The position numbers and the translations under genes were made by a program. Shown one piece after another: positions 6,482 through 14,507 of a stretch of 64,000 nt of DNA. How positions within the stretch are numbered: position 1 is the first letter of the stretch; every line of letters begins with the position of its first letter. This DNA is from CAZEHS01 sp964649745 (GTDB taxonomy: Bacteria > Bacillota > Clostridia > Peptostreptococcales > Acidaminobacteraceae), in NCBI GenBank assembly GCA_964649745.1, contig CAZYQI010000013.1, forward strand, positions 1-64,000, in the 5' to 3' direction. The notes under the pieces were generated by a model, which did not search any database, was not told the origin of the DNA, and saw only the letters and a list, made by a program, of their open reading frames with translations.

Positions 6482-9123
6482 TAGACATCACCGCCTAAAG
6501 AAAACATTTTCAGAAGTGCTTCATTACTGTACTCCGTGATCCACTGCTCACCACTAGCACTTAAGATATCACCTGACAGCCTCTGTTTTTCTTCAATAAT
6601 CGTATCAATCTTCTCTTCTATTGTGCCTTTTGTTACAAATTTGTGTACCATAACATTCTTTGTCTGACCGATACGGAAGGCTCGGTCAGTTGCTTGATTT
6701 TCAACTGCCGGATTCCACCATCTGTCAAAATGGATAACATGATTGGCCCCCGTCAGATTAAGTCCGACGCCACCAGCCTTAAGCGACAGCACCATATAAG
6801 GTATATAATGCTCCCCGTTAAACTGTTCGACCATCTCGCTTCGCCGTTTCACAGGGGTACCCCCGTGAAGCACAAATCCTTCTCTGGTAAATATGCCGCT
6901 TAAAAACTCCGAAATCGGCTCCGTCATCTCCCTGAATTGCGTGAACACCAGAACCCGTTCTCTTTTCTCGTAGATTGTTTCACAAATTTCTCTCAATTGT
7001 TCAAACTTGCCACTATGTTCCGGTTTGAATTCTTCCCTGCCCAGATAGTGATCCGGGTGATTGCAAATTTGTTTGAATTTCATAATACTGGCTAATACAA
7101 GCCCTTTTCGCTCAATCCCTTCCACCTCTTTCAGCTTCTCTGAAAGCTGTTCAATCAACTGTTTATAGAGGACAATCTGTTTCTTTGATAAGGTAGTGTA
7201 AGCGTTCATTTCCAGTTTGTCCGGCAAATCTGCAATAATGCTTTTATCTGTTTTCAATCTTCTGAGCATGAATGGCTGAATCATCTTGCGTAACTTGGCG
7301 TATCCAAGAGTGTTATCTGCAAGCCCTTTTGTAAATTCAGTAAATTCCTTAGTTGTTCCAAGTAACCCCTGATTCAGAAAATCAAATAAAGACCACAGGT
7401 CACTTAATCGATTTTCAATCGGCGTTCCTGTCATCGCTATGCGCATCTTGGCTGGAATGGCTTTGATGGCCTTTGTCTGCTTGGTCCCTGGATTCTTTAT
7501 GGCTTGGGCTTCATCCAGAATTAGGCAGTCCCATTTTCTATGCTTTAGTGTTTTCAACCGGACTGCCATTCCGTAGGTGGTGATATATAAAAACTCCCCG
7601 TCCCTGATTTGAATCGCTTCTGGGCTTTTCAGATCACTTTTATGCAGGATCTGATACGACATTTCAGGAGCAAATTTTTCGATTTCTTTCTGCCAATTCC
7701 CAATAAGTGATGCCGGCAAAATCAGAAGTACCTGTCCGCCATTGTGAACCCTGTGATATTCTAAAAAGGCAATCATCTGAACCGTTTTGCCAAGTCCCAT
7801 GTCATCTGCCAAACAGGCGCCAAATCCAAAATGAGACATTTTGTTGAGCCAATGATACCCATTTTCCTGATAACCTCGTAATGTCGCATGAAACGAAGGC
7901 TCAATGCTGATCTTTTGAATGGTATCCGGATGAATCATGCTTTCCTTCATTGTTCTGAACCATTGTCCATTTGATACCGATACATCAATCTCATTGATTG
8001 GAATATCCAACAGCTTATTCATATTTAATTCCAGTCTCATTGCATCTCCAAGAGATAGCCCTTCTTCATTTGCAAAATCTCTTGCCTTTTCAAATGCTTC
8101 AAGTACCGATTCCAATTTTTTCTTGTTAATTTCAACCCATTTGCCTTTATACTGAATGAGCCCCTCTGCCATATTTAGAAAAGTTCTTAATTCCTGCTCC
8201 GATATTCCCACATCACCCATAAATAGAGATGGTGAAAAATCCATAATGGCTTCTAACCCCACCTTGGATGGCTCTTTTTCTCCAACCGTTACCGACATGC
8301 GAAGTGAATTATTGCTTTTGCGCCACCAATCCGGCACTCTGCACATAATTCCGGCTTCTTCGTACGTTGTCATCTCGCTTAAAATGGTGTGTGCCTCTTT
8401 AGCCGTAAGCCTCAGCGGCGAGAACAGTTCTCCGCTTTCCAGTAATTCTGAAATAAAGCTGCTCTTTTCTGCAGCCTTGATTACCGTTGAAATAAGCGCA
8501 AGTAATTTTTTCTCATCTCCATCAAATTCTTCCAGCGCGTTTTTCAAAGGTGTGTGTACCGCTCTTTTGCTTTTGACAGGTTTTATTGAATAAGTGGCCA
8601 TAAAAGCAAAGGGGAACTGCTCTTCTTTATTCTCAACCAAGTGAAAAAATACTCTTCCCACTACATTGATATTCGCGTTAAATTCGGCAAAATACCTAGC
8701 AACTGTACCGTCATAATTTTTAATTTCTAACCTGAAAATGGCTAATAGAGCTTCCCATACCGTTTGAATCCAGGCATCGTCAACATACTCCATACCGATG
8801 ACAAACGGTACCGCTTCCTTAAGAAGATAAAGCTCGTCTTCCAGCAAATCAACTTGTACAGCCTCCCTGTTAAATTCAATTTCGGACTGCTGGCTTAGTT
8901 TTTTTATCAGCATTTCTGCAATATGATGGAGATATTCAATGGAGGGTGAAAACCAGTTCTCTTTTTTTAAAAAGCCCATATGAAACAAAGCAGTATATTT
9001 ATCAACTTCAAATGCCCCAACCCATGTTTTGACTGCGTCTTCCGGTTGGCTGGGCATATCATCAATTACAAAGCCCTTCGGTAAAAAACGAGCATTTAAC
9101 TTTTGTATTTCCTGACGCACCAT
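6481..9123 (-). CDS. SNF2-family DEAD/DEAH-type ATPase/helicase
   Basis: 880 aa. The C-terminal ~450 residues are a complete SNF2 motor: motif I DDMGLGKTVQM, motif II LILDEAQAIKNP, motif III AMTGTPIENRL, and helicase-C motifs GLNLTGANHVIHFDRWWNPA and QATDRAFRIGQ. The N-terminal ~420 residues match the bacterial SNF2-associated region in layout but lack a motif I can name. Such proteins are dsDNA translocases thought to remodel protein-DNA complexes. GGGAG precedes the ATG. Base use is visibly more AT-rich than in the housekeeping genes further right. Confidence 0.92.
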   Translation of the reverse strand: MVRQEIQKLNARFLPKGFVIDDMPSQPEDAVKTWVGAFEVDKYTALFHMGFLKKENWFSPSIEYLHHIAEMLIKKLSQQSEIEFNREAVQVDLLEDELYLLKEAVPFVIGMEYVDDAWIQTVWEALLAIFRLEIKNYDGTVARYFAEFNANINVVGRVFFHLVENKEEQFPFAFMATYSIKPVKSKRAVHTPLKNALEEFDGDEKKLLALISTVIKAAEKSSFISELLESGELFSPLRLTAKEAHTILSEMTTYEEAGIMCRVPDWWRKSNNSLRMSVTVGEKEPSKVGLEAIMDFSPSLFMGDVGISEQELRTFLNMAEGLIQYKGKWVEINKKKLESVLEAFEKARDFANEEGLSLGDAMRLELNMNKLLDIPINEIDVSVSNGQWFRTMKESMIHPDTIQKISIEPSFHATLRGYQENGYHWLNKMSHFGFGACLADDMGLGKTVQMIAFLEYHRVHNGGQVLLILPASLIGNWQKEIEKFAPEMSYQILHKSDLKSPEAIQIRDGEFLYITTYGMAVRLKTLKHRKWDCLILDEAQAIKNPGTKQTKAIKAIPAKMRIAMTGTPIENRLSDLWSLFDFLNQGLLGTTKEFTEFTKGLADNTLGYAKLRKMIQPFMLRRLKTDKSIIADLPDKLEMNAYTTLSKKQIVLYKQLIEQLSEKLKEVEGIERKGLVLASIMKFKQICNHPDHYLGREEFKPEHSGKFEQLREICETIYEKRERVLVFTQFREMTEPISEFLSGIFTREGFVLHGGTPVKRRSEMVEQFNGEHYIPYMVLSLKAGGVGLNLTGANHVIHFDRWWNPAVENQATDRAFRIGQTKNVMVHKFVTKGTIEEKIDTIIEEKQRLSGDILSASGEQWITEYSNEALLKMFSLGGDV

Positions 9124-9277
9124 ATCCGTTTTCTCCCATTTGATATATTGTGTTCTTCCTATTCAAGCGAGCTCACGTTGACACATCAGTACTATTTCCG
9201 CACGTAGGATCCTTCAAGCAGTCTTACATTTTAGAATAATGATATGATATTATCTGGAGCAAATCAATGGAGACACA

Positions 9278-9769
9278 AAGTGAGGTGCCTTATGAACTTT
9301 AAAATATATCTACTGGGCGATAAAATCGCCAAGTTCTACAAAGAAGCCATTAAAGAGTACGAAAAGCGGCTTGGCCGATACTGCAAAATTCAGTTAATCG
9401 AAGTAAAAAATCAGGACGCATTGTCTAAAAGCCTCTCACCCAATAGCTATAAAATCTGGATCACCACCAAGGGCGAAAGTATTTCATCAGAAGAGCTGGC
9501 TGCCAAGATCAATAAATATGCCATATCCGGACATTCAGATATGGCAATCATCATTGGGGGCGAATCCGTTCAATTTGACGAGCAACTGGCCATCAGCACC
9601 ATGGATATGGAGTCCGGGCTTTTGGTGACTATTTTGTTTGAACAGATCTACCGCGCCTACCGCATTCTCAATAACCAACCATACCACAAGTAGGCCGGGT
9701 CCGTAAAACGTGGGTCAATAATCCGCTTTTTAGGTGGGCGGCAAACTCAATTTTGTTGTTATAGGCGAA
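9278..9769 (+). repeat. Direct repeat A carrying an RlmH-like gene
   Basis: 492 bp, aligned by eye with 11821-12311 (491 bp) at roughly 90% identity. The match begins at AAGTGAGGTGCCTTATG, covers the whole SPOUT gene and about 75 bp of non-coding tail (from TAGGCCGG to TTATAGGCGAA), and stops sharply on both sides. Upstream sequence and the sequence past the tail are unrelated. Confidence 0.9.
9292..9693 (+). CDS. RlmH-like SPOUT methyltransferase paralog (intact copy)
   Basis: 133 aa against about 159 for RlmH. It keeps the N-terminal KEAIKEYEKRLGRYC and the SPOUT knot elements AIIIGGE and EQIYRAYRILNNQPYHK of the 23S rRNA pseudouridine-1915 methyltransferase. It lacks the HQL segment before the last helix and is shortened in the middle. 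The start was chosen for GAGGTG 5 nt upstream; codons before it lie outside the repeat. The canonical rlmH lies 2.6 kb to the right, so this is a second, divergent family member of unknown target. It may modify a different RNA or be non-catalytic. Confidence 0.75.
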   Translation: MNFKIYLLGDKIAKFYKEAIKEYEKRLGRYCKIQLIEVKNQDALSKSLSPNSYKIWITTKGESISSEELAAKINKYAISGHSDMAIIIGGESVQFDEQLAISTMDMESGLLVTILFEQIYRAYRILNNQPYHK

Positions 9770-9847
9770 ACCTGGTTCTTTTTCTCCTGTTTTTCCTTTA
9801 TTCCCCTTTTGTCCAATGGGTTCATCACCATACAATTCATACTCAGA

Positions 9848-10450
9848 TCATTCCACCAAATGACTCAACTTCAGTATATCCACCAGGTCGTTCTCACAAA
9901 AGTAATCCCATGATAAATCCAACTTCTTTGAGAACGAGTGCGATGATGGCTTTGATTTGATCTGATTAATTGAATTGTAGATCTTTCCTGCGTCTTCTTC
10001 TGAAATTTTATTATGGAACACACATATCGATAAAATGTGGTAGTGGCATAGCATAATCGCAATGTCATCCAAATACCGAAATTCCGTATGATTGTTTGAC
10101 ACAACAAAATTTATTCCGGATGCATGGGCGTAACAGGCGCAGTCAAGTTCGCCGGGGCCAACTATGTATTGTCTCTCATTTTTCAAGGCCTTCTTAGCGT
10201 TTTGAGTAACGAAATCTAACCCGTTTTCCCACACTATCTCGAATGGGCTGTGAGGATCTTCAATAATTGCCCTGATCGCATTGAAGTCACTTCCGGCTAT
10301 CTTCCTTAATTCCCGATCAAAGATAAATTCGGTGATATGGATTCTATTGAAGAGAAGCGATAAAAGATCAACACAGCCGCTTTTGAACAAATCAATGATG
10401 ATATCCGTATCAGAAATCGCAGCTTCAAACTTATCCTCAATAATCATCAT
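9848..10450 (-). CDS. PIN-domain-like protein, candidate toxin nuclease
   Basis: 200 aa. The pattern of acidic residues fits a PIN ribonuclease fold: AAISDTDIIIDLF at the N terminus (first Asp), GPGELDCACYAHASG mid-protein (Glu), and NFVVSNNHTEFRYLDDIA (third acidic site, with Asn in place of the usual Asp in the SNN motif). Two adjacent ATGs overlap the end of the upstream ImmA gene by about 14 nt, with GAGGTG 5 nt before the first, so translation is coupled. As last gene of an XRE-ImmA-PIN operon it is the likely effector. The PIN assignment is by motif reading, not a database match. Confidence 0.65.
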   Translation of the reverse strand: MMIIEDKFEAAISDTDIIIDLFKSGCVDLLSLLFNRIHITEFIFDRELRKIAGSDFNAIRAIIEDPHSPFEIVWENGLDFVTQNAKKALKNERQYIVGPGELDCACYAHASGINFVVSNNHTEFRYLDDIAIMLCHYHILSICVFHNKISEEDAGKIYNSINQIKSKPSSHSFSKKLDLSWDYFCENDLVDILKLSHLVE

Positions 10451-11228
10451 CCGGCACCTCATAGCCAAAATCAGCGGGATTTTTGCCAACAAACCCCAAT
10501 AACGACTCCAGCTTTCCGAATGCTATTTTTCCGGTTTCATAGTTCTTTCTTATTATTTCTTCGTACTCCCTAGACATATACTGTGCATTGGAAACCTTTA
10601 TCAGCAAGCAATCGTATCCTTCTTTTTTTGTGAGTTTCTGAAGCAACTCTTGGTTTTCAAGCGTACAGTATTCTGAAAGCTCCACGTATAGCTTTTCATC
10701 ACATAAACCTAGGTAAATCAGCCTCTTAAGCATCGCCTTGTAACTGACGTTGAAGTAATGCTGCATTCTGATCACGTGACGATAATCCACTTGATTTGGT
10801 TCAACCGCAACAATTTTATAGAATACCTCTTTAACGCCTGTTATTGGCATAAGGAACTCAGCAGCAAATATTGTTGCTTCTCTTTCCATAACTTCATCAA
10901 TATATAAGAGATTTTCTTTAATTAGCCGATCATGATGAAGCACCAGATGTCCGAGTTCATGAGCTGCGGAGAATCTTTCATGGCCTAATGTGAATGCTGA
11001 GTTTAAAAACACTATGAAATTGTCACTGAAATAGGTCGTAAAACCGGACATTTCTGTTGTGCTAAGGGGCTTTCTTATGAGAATGCATTGATTCTCAAGG
11101 ATTTCAAAAACGTCCGAAAGTCCTTTGCGTGCCCATTTAACTCTAACGTCCTCTGCCGCTTCTTGAATTCTCAATCTTTCTATTTTTCCTGTCATAGACT
11201 CAGCCACATGAATATCATTTTTTTTCAT
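10437..11228 (-). CDS. ImmA/IrrE-family metallopeptidase
   Basis: 263 aa. The zinc site HELGH lies at residues 90-94 in the context RFSAAHELGHLVLHH, with a downstream glutamate in REATIFAAEFLMP, the classical COG2856 pattern. Family members such as ImmA of ICEBs1 cleave a partner XRE repressor to switch on a mobile element or stress genes. Its ATG directly follows the XRE stop codon (TAGATG) with GGAG upstream, so the pair is co-translated. The C-terminal ~120 residues are an extra helical region of unknown role. Confidence 0.88.
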   Translation of the reverse strand: MKKNDIHVAESMTGKIERLRIQEAAEDVRVKWARKGLSDVFEILENQCILIRKPLSTTEMSGFTTYFSDNFIVFLNSAFTLGHERFSAAHELGHLVLHHDRLIKENLLYIDEVMEREATIFAAEFLMPITGVKEVFYKIVAVEPNQVDYRHVIRMQHYFNVSYKAMLKRLIYLGLCDEKLYVELSEYCTLENQELLQKLTKKEGYDCLLIKVSNAQYMSREYEEIIRKNYETGKIAFGKLESLLGFVGKNPADFGYEVPDDDY

Positions 11229-11618
11229 CTAGTTTCTCCATGAAGGAGTAATTTTTCTAAAGGTCATTAATCCACGGCTAATCTTTTTTTGCGCAATCAA
11301 GTCCTTTATGAAAACCTGAATATCTCCTATTTCATTCATGGCCCCGACAGAAATTTCCCCTCGGCTTCTGAATAAGCTTACCAAGTCTTGTTCCTCTTCT
11401 TCCTTCATAATATCTTCTGCGGATGCTCTGAGCACTTCACAAATCACCTTGATCTCAATAGCATTTGTCGCTCTTGAACCATTTTCAATTTTACTCACTG
11501 TTTCTCTACTCATCTTCAAGCCCTTTTCTTCAAGAAACTGTGTAAGTTCCTTTTGGCTCATCTTTATCTCTTCTCGTCTCTGCTGAATGCGCTTTCCAAT
11601 TATATCAAAAGTGATCAT
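11229..11618 (-). CDS. XRE-family HTH transcriptional regulator
   Basis: 129 aa. A Cro/CI-type helix-turn-helix spans about residues 8-63 (GKRIQQRREEIKMSQKELT, then SRETVSKIENGSRATN). The start was placed at the ATG with GGAGG 8 nt upstream, dropping five codons. The C-terminal tail has no motif I recognise and may be the site of ImmA cleavage, by analogy with ImmR. First gene of the XRE-ImmA-PIN operon, probably autoregulatory through sites in its upstream region. Confidence 0.85.
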   Translation of the reverse strand: MITFDIIGKRIQQRREEIKMSQKELTQFLEEKGLKMSRETVSKIENGSRATNAIEIKVICEVLRASAEDIMKEEEEQDLVSLFRSRGEISVGAMNEIGDIQVFIKDLIAQKKISRGLMTFRKITPSWRN

Positions 11619-11654
11619 AACAACACCCTCCATCTGTTCATCGTCATGTTTGTA

Positions 11655-11820
11655 ATATTATATTACGCTTTTCCGCTAAAAACATCAATAACTTGATATT
11701 AAGTGTCATATTGTTACGCGTTTGGAGTTATAAAAATTTGCTCACCACGCTTAATTAGCGTAATTTCAACAAATATATGTGCATTTGTATCTCGAATACC
11801 CTATAATTAGATATAATTTC
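11655..11820. promoter_or_regulatory. Divergent control region between XRE operon and SPOUT copy B
   Basis: Very AT-rich. On the minus strand a TATAAT lies within the palindromic GTAATATAATATTAC around 11653-11667 for the XRE operon. On the + strand TATAAT occurs at 11802-11807 and 11812-11817 before copy B. A short palindrome ACGCT-TAATT-AGCGT at 11747-11761 and related TTACGC words at about 11662 and 11713 are candidate XRE operators. Confidence 0.4.
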
Positions 11821-12311
11821 AAGTGAGGTGCCTTATGAACTTTAAAATATATCTTCTCGGCGACAAAATCGCCAAGTTCTACAAAGAAGCCATTAAAGAG
11901 TATGAGAAGCGGCTTGGTCGATACTGCAAAATTCAGTTAATCGAAGTAAAAAATCAGGACGCATTGTCTAAAAGCCTCTCACTTAATAGCTATAAAATCT
12001 GGATCACCACCAAGGGTGAAGGCATCTCCTCAGAGGAGCTTGCAGCTAAAATTAATAAATATGCCATATCCGGACATTCAGATATGGCAATCATCATTGG
12101 GAGCAAGCCCACTCAGTTCGATGAGCACTTGGCCATCAGCTCCATGATATGGAGTCCGGGCTTTTGGTGACTATTTTGTTTGAACAGATATACCGCGCCT
12201 ACCGCATTCTCAATAACCAACCATACCACAAGTAGGCCGGATCCGTGAAACGCGGGTCAACAATCCGGTTTTTAGGTGGATGGCAAACTCAACTTTGTTG
12301 TTATAGGCGAA
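11821..12311 (+). repeat. Direct repeat B carrying a broken RlmH-like gene
   Basis: 491-bp second copy of the 9278-9769 repeat in the same orientation. Its right edge lies only 16 bp from the stop codon of the true rlmH, which reads toward it. The two repeats enclose 2.05 kb holding the XRE-ImmA-PIN operon. Confidence 0.9.
11835..12235 (+). pseudogene. RlmH-like SPOUT paralog, frameshifted copy
   Basis: It begins with the same residues as the intact copy A (MNFKIYLLGDKIAKFYKEAI). One base of the GG in ATGGATATGG is missing near 12146, so the frame runs into a premature TGA after the residues SPGFW. The lost C-terminal third, including the EQIYRAYRI knot helix, is still readable in the next frame down to the original TAG. 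The SAM-site IIIGGE has also changed to IIIGSK. Both changes point to loss of function. Confidence 0.85.
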
Positions 12312-12327
12312 GTCTGGCTGTTTAGAA

Positions 12328-12807
12328 TTAAAGATGATACGGTTCGTTCTTCACTATCCGGAATCCCCGATAAATCTGCTCCAGTAGGATCAGCTTCATC
12401 AATTGATGGGGAAAGGTCATCTTCGAAAAACTGAGCTTCCTATCGGCCCGCTTCAGCACGGTTGAAGAAAGACCCAATGATCCTCCAATGATAAACACCA
12501 CCTCAGAATTTCCGTCCACCGAAAGCTTTCCAATGGTTTCCGACAGTTCCTCTGAGCTTTGCTGCTTTCCGTCAATGGCCAGGGCAATCACATAGGCGGT
12601 ATCCCGTACCTTTGACAGGATCCGTTCTCCCTCCCGCTCCTTGATCTGCTCCATTTCCTTCTCACTGAGGGTTTCAGGGGCCTTCTCATCAGGGACTTCA
12701 ATCTGATCAAGTCTGCAGTACCGTGTTAGGCGCTTGGCATACTCCGCAATTCCCTCTGTCAGATACTTTTCTTTTATCTTTCCTACGGTAATCACCGAGA
12801 TATGCAT
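12328..12807 (-). CDS. rlmH: 23S rRNA (pseudouridine1915-N3)-methyltransferase RlmH
   Basis: 159 aa, the canonical length. Methylates pseudouridine 1915 in helix 69 of 23S rRNA on assembled ribosomes. Signature segments are VGKIKEKYLTEGIAEYAKRL, the SAM-site FIIGGSLGLS, and FPHQLMKLILLEQIYRGFRI near the C terminus, ending NEPYHL. Last gene of the WalRK cluster, 8 nt after walJ, as in many Firmicutes. In staphylococci the 3-prime end of this gene is the SCCmec attachment site; here the accessory repeat block begins 16 bp beyond its stop. Confidence 0.96.
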   Translation of the reverse strand: MHISVITVGKIKEKYLTEGIAEYAKRLTRYCRLDQIEVPDEKAPETLSEKEMEQIKEREGERILSKVRDTAYVIALAIDGKQQSSEELSETIGKLSVDGNSEVVFIIGGSLGLSSTVLKRADRKLSFSKMTFPHQLMKLILLEQIYRGFRIVKNEPYHL

Positions 12808-12815
12808 AGTTGCGC

Positions 12816-13619
12816 CTACTTTCGAATATGGTAAAGCGTGCCGACCCGGTCCCGGTAGGTAAGGTCGATATTGATATCTACGCCCACGCTGATCCCCGCT
12901 TCGGTTACGATGCTCCCCACGGTTTCATAGGCCAGCTCCGGCAGATTATTCTCCTTGCTGAGGTGCCCCAGCAGCACGCTGCGGACGCGGCCTTCCCGTA
13001 CCGCCCGGGTAATAACCCCTGCCGCTGTTTCGTTGGATAAGTGACCCACATCGCTGAGGATACGCCGCTTCAGGTAATAGGGGTACGGACCCACCTTCAG
13101 CATATTGACATCATGGTTGGCCTCCAGCATCAGGATGTCGCAGTCCAAAAACTCTTCCTGTACAGATTCGGGGCAGTGCCCTAAATCTGTGGCGATGCAC
13201 ATCCGGGCTCCGGTATTGCTGAAGGCATACGCCACCGGCTCAGCCGCATCGTGGGATATCTCGATGGGCTTTACGCAAATGTCTCCTATCTCGAAGCTCT
13301 CACCCGACCTTATGATGCGGATATGCTCCGGTGCGATTTCCCCCAGCTTACCTTGCATCGCCTGCCAAGTGGCTTCGGTTGCATAGATGGGCTGCTTTAT
13401 TTTGCGGTATATGACACCCGCTCCCTTTACGTGATCGCTATGCTCGTGAGTTATCAGAAGCGCCTGTATATCCTTAAGCGATTCTCCGATATGCTCCAGA
13501 GAGCTGGCGATGTATTTTCCGCTGAGTCCTGCGTCCAGAAGGAGTCGGGTGCTGTCGGAGGCGATATACTGGCTGTTGCCGCTGCTGCCGCTGGCCAATG
13601 AGCAAAAATGGATAGGCAT
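12816..13619 (-). CDS. walJ: MBL-fold exonuclease-like hydrolase WalJ/YycJ
   Basis: 267 aa. Metallo-beta-lactamase fold with LASGSSGNS at the N terminus, the metal motif THEHSDH (HxHxDH) near residues 57-63, then EISHDA, ATDLGH and the late GHLSKEN histidine. YycJ proteins have been reported to be dsDNA 5-prime exonucleases and belong to the walRKHIJ operon. GAGG precedes the ATG. Well placed between yycI and rlmH. Confidence 0.93.
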   Translation of the reverse strand: MPIHFCSLASGSSGNSQYIASDSTRLLLDAGLSGKYIASSLEHIGESLKDIQALLITHEHSDHVKGAGVIYRKIKQPIYATEATWQAMQGKLGEIAPEHIRIIRSGESFEIGDICVKPIEISHDAAEPVAYAFSNTGARMCIATDLGHCPESVQEEFLDCDILMLEANHDVNMLKVGPYPYYLKRRILSDVGHLSNETAAGVITRAVREGRVRSVLLGHLSKENNLPELAYETVGSIVTEAGISVGVDINIDLTYRDRVGTLYHIRK

Positions 13620-13649
13620 AGTTACCTCGCTGATGGTTGCTTGTCGTGT

Positions 13650-14498
13650 TCATTGAAGGGCTTTAACGGAATAGGTGATGCCGGAACGGGTGGTGAACCG
13701 CCAGTATGGCGAAAGATCCCCTGAAAGGATGTTGGTGTTGAGTACATCGGTGTCCAGTTTATAGCCCAGAGTCATGGCGGTGATTACGACCGATTGATCG
13801 GAATCCCTTTCCGGGCTCAGCTGCTCCGAAAGCTTCAGCAGCGCCCGGCCCGGAGGTATGACTTCATACGTCATTTCCCTGACCTTCACAATGTTGAGCC
13901 ATGAACGTTCGAAGGATCGTATCCCTTTATCGGCTACAATCAATCGCATGACACCGTTTTCAATATGTCGGTGACTGGTCTGCTGCCCAAAAATCACCTC
14001 AATATCCTTCCCCGTCACCCGAACAGAGGTCAGGGCTGTGTTTTCATCTTCCGGATATCCATGCTCCGCAAGGAATCGCCTGGCCATTCCCAGAGCCTCT
14101 TCCTCCGCAGGGAGAACTGTTGAAACCGGCAGTTCCCGGTTTTCGTAAATGAGCTTTATGCCGTTGAGCACGCGAAGACTCCCCGCTGCGGATACAACTT
14201 CCGTCCCCTTGGCGTTGCCGGTGAGCGTGCCTGTAAGAAAACGGGGTCCAAGGGTTTCTCTATCATACGTTTGATAAGCAGCTTCCACGGCCTGTATGCC
14301 TTCCGTTCTAGGGGTTTCAGAAAACGCCACCTCAATTCCCCGGTCTTTGAGAACTCCGATGACATCTTGGTAAACCATGCGGTCGGAGACTGCCGGATTA
14401 TCCTGAAGGCTGTTCTCGGAATAAAGGTAGGCAATCATCACAGCATTGGTAATGATAAGTGCGATAATCAGTATGGTTTTTGTCTTGCTCCAGTTCAT
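13650..14498 (-). CDS. yycI: YycI-like regulator of WalK
   Basis: 282 aa. One N-terminal transmembrane helix (about residues 8-28, KTILIIALIITNAVMIAYLY) followed by an extracytoplasmic domain. In Bacillus subtilis YycI and YycH form a membrane complex with WalK and restrain its kinase activity. Sequence conservation is low in this family, and identification rests on topology, size and position between yycH and walJ. AGGAGG precedes the ATG. Confidence 0.82.
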   Translation of the reverse strand: MNWSKTKTILIIALIITNAVMIAYLYSENSLQDNPAVSDRMVYQDVIGVLKDRGIEVAFSETPRTEGIQAVEAAYQTYDRETLGPRFLTGTLTGNAKGTEVVSAAGSLRVLNGIKLIYENRELPVSTVLPAEEEALGMARRFLAEHGYPEDENTALTSVRVTGKDIEVIFGQQTSHRHIENGVMRLIVADKGIRSFERSWLNIVKVREMTYEVIPPGRALLKLSEQLSPERDSDQSVVITAMTLGYKLDTDVLNTNILSGDLSPYWRFTTRSGITYSVKALQ

Positions 14499-14507
14499 CC
14501 CGGCCTC

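Noticed and set aside
6481..9123. SNF2/SWIM pair as a defence system
   Set aside because: The pair is common in Firmicutes outside defence islands, and no nuclease or other effector accompanies it here.
9124..9277. Second attachment-site copy of the rlmH 3-prime end left of repeat A
   Set aside because: I looked for the sequence around AAAGATGATACGGTTCG at the far end of the block and found no convincing copy, so no att pair is claimed.
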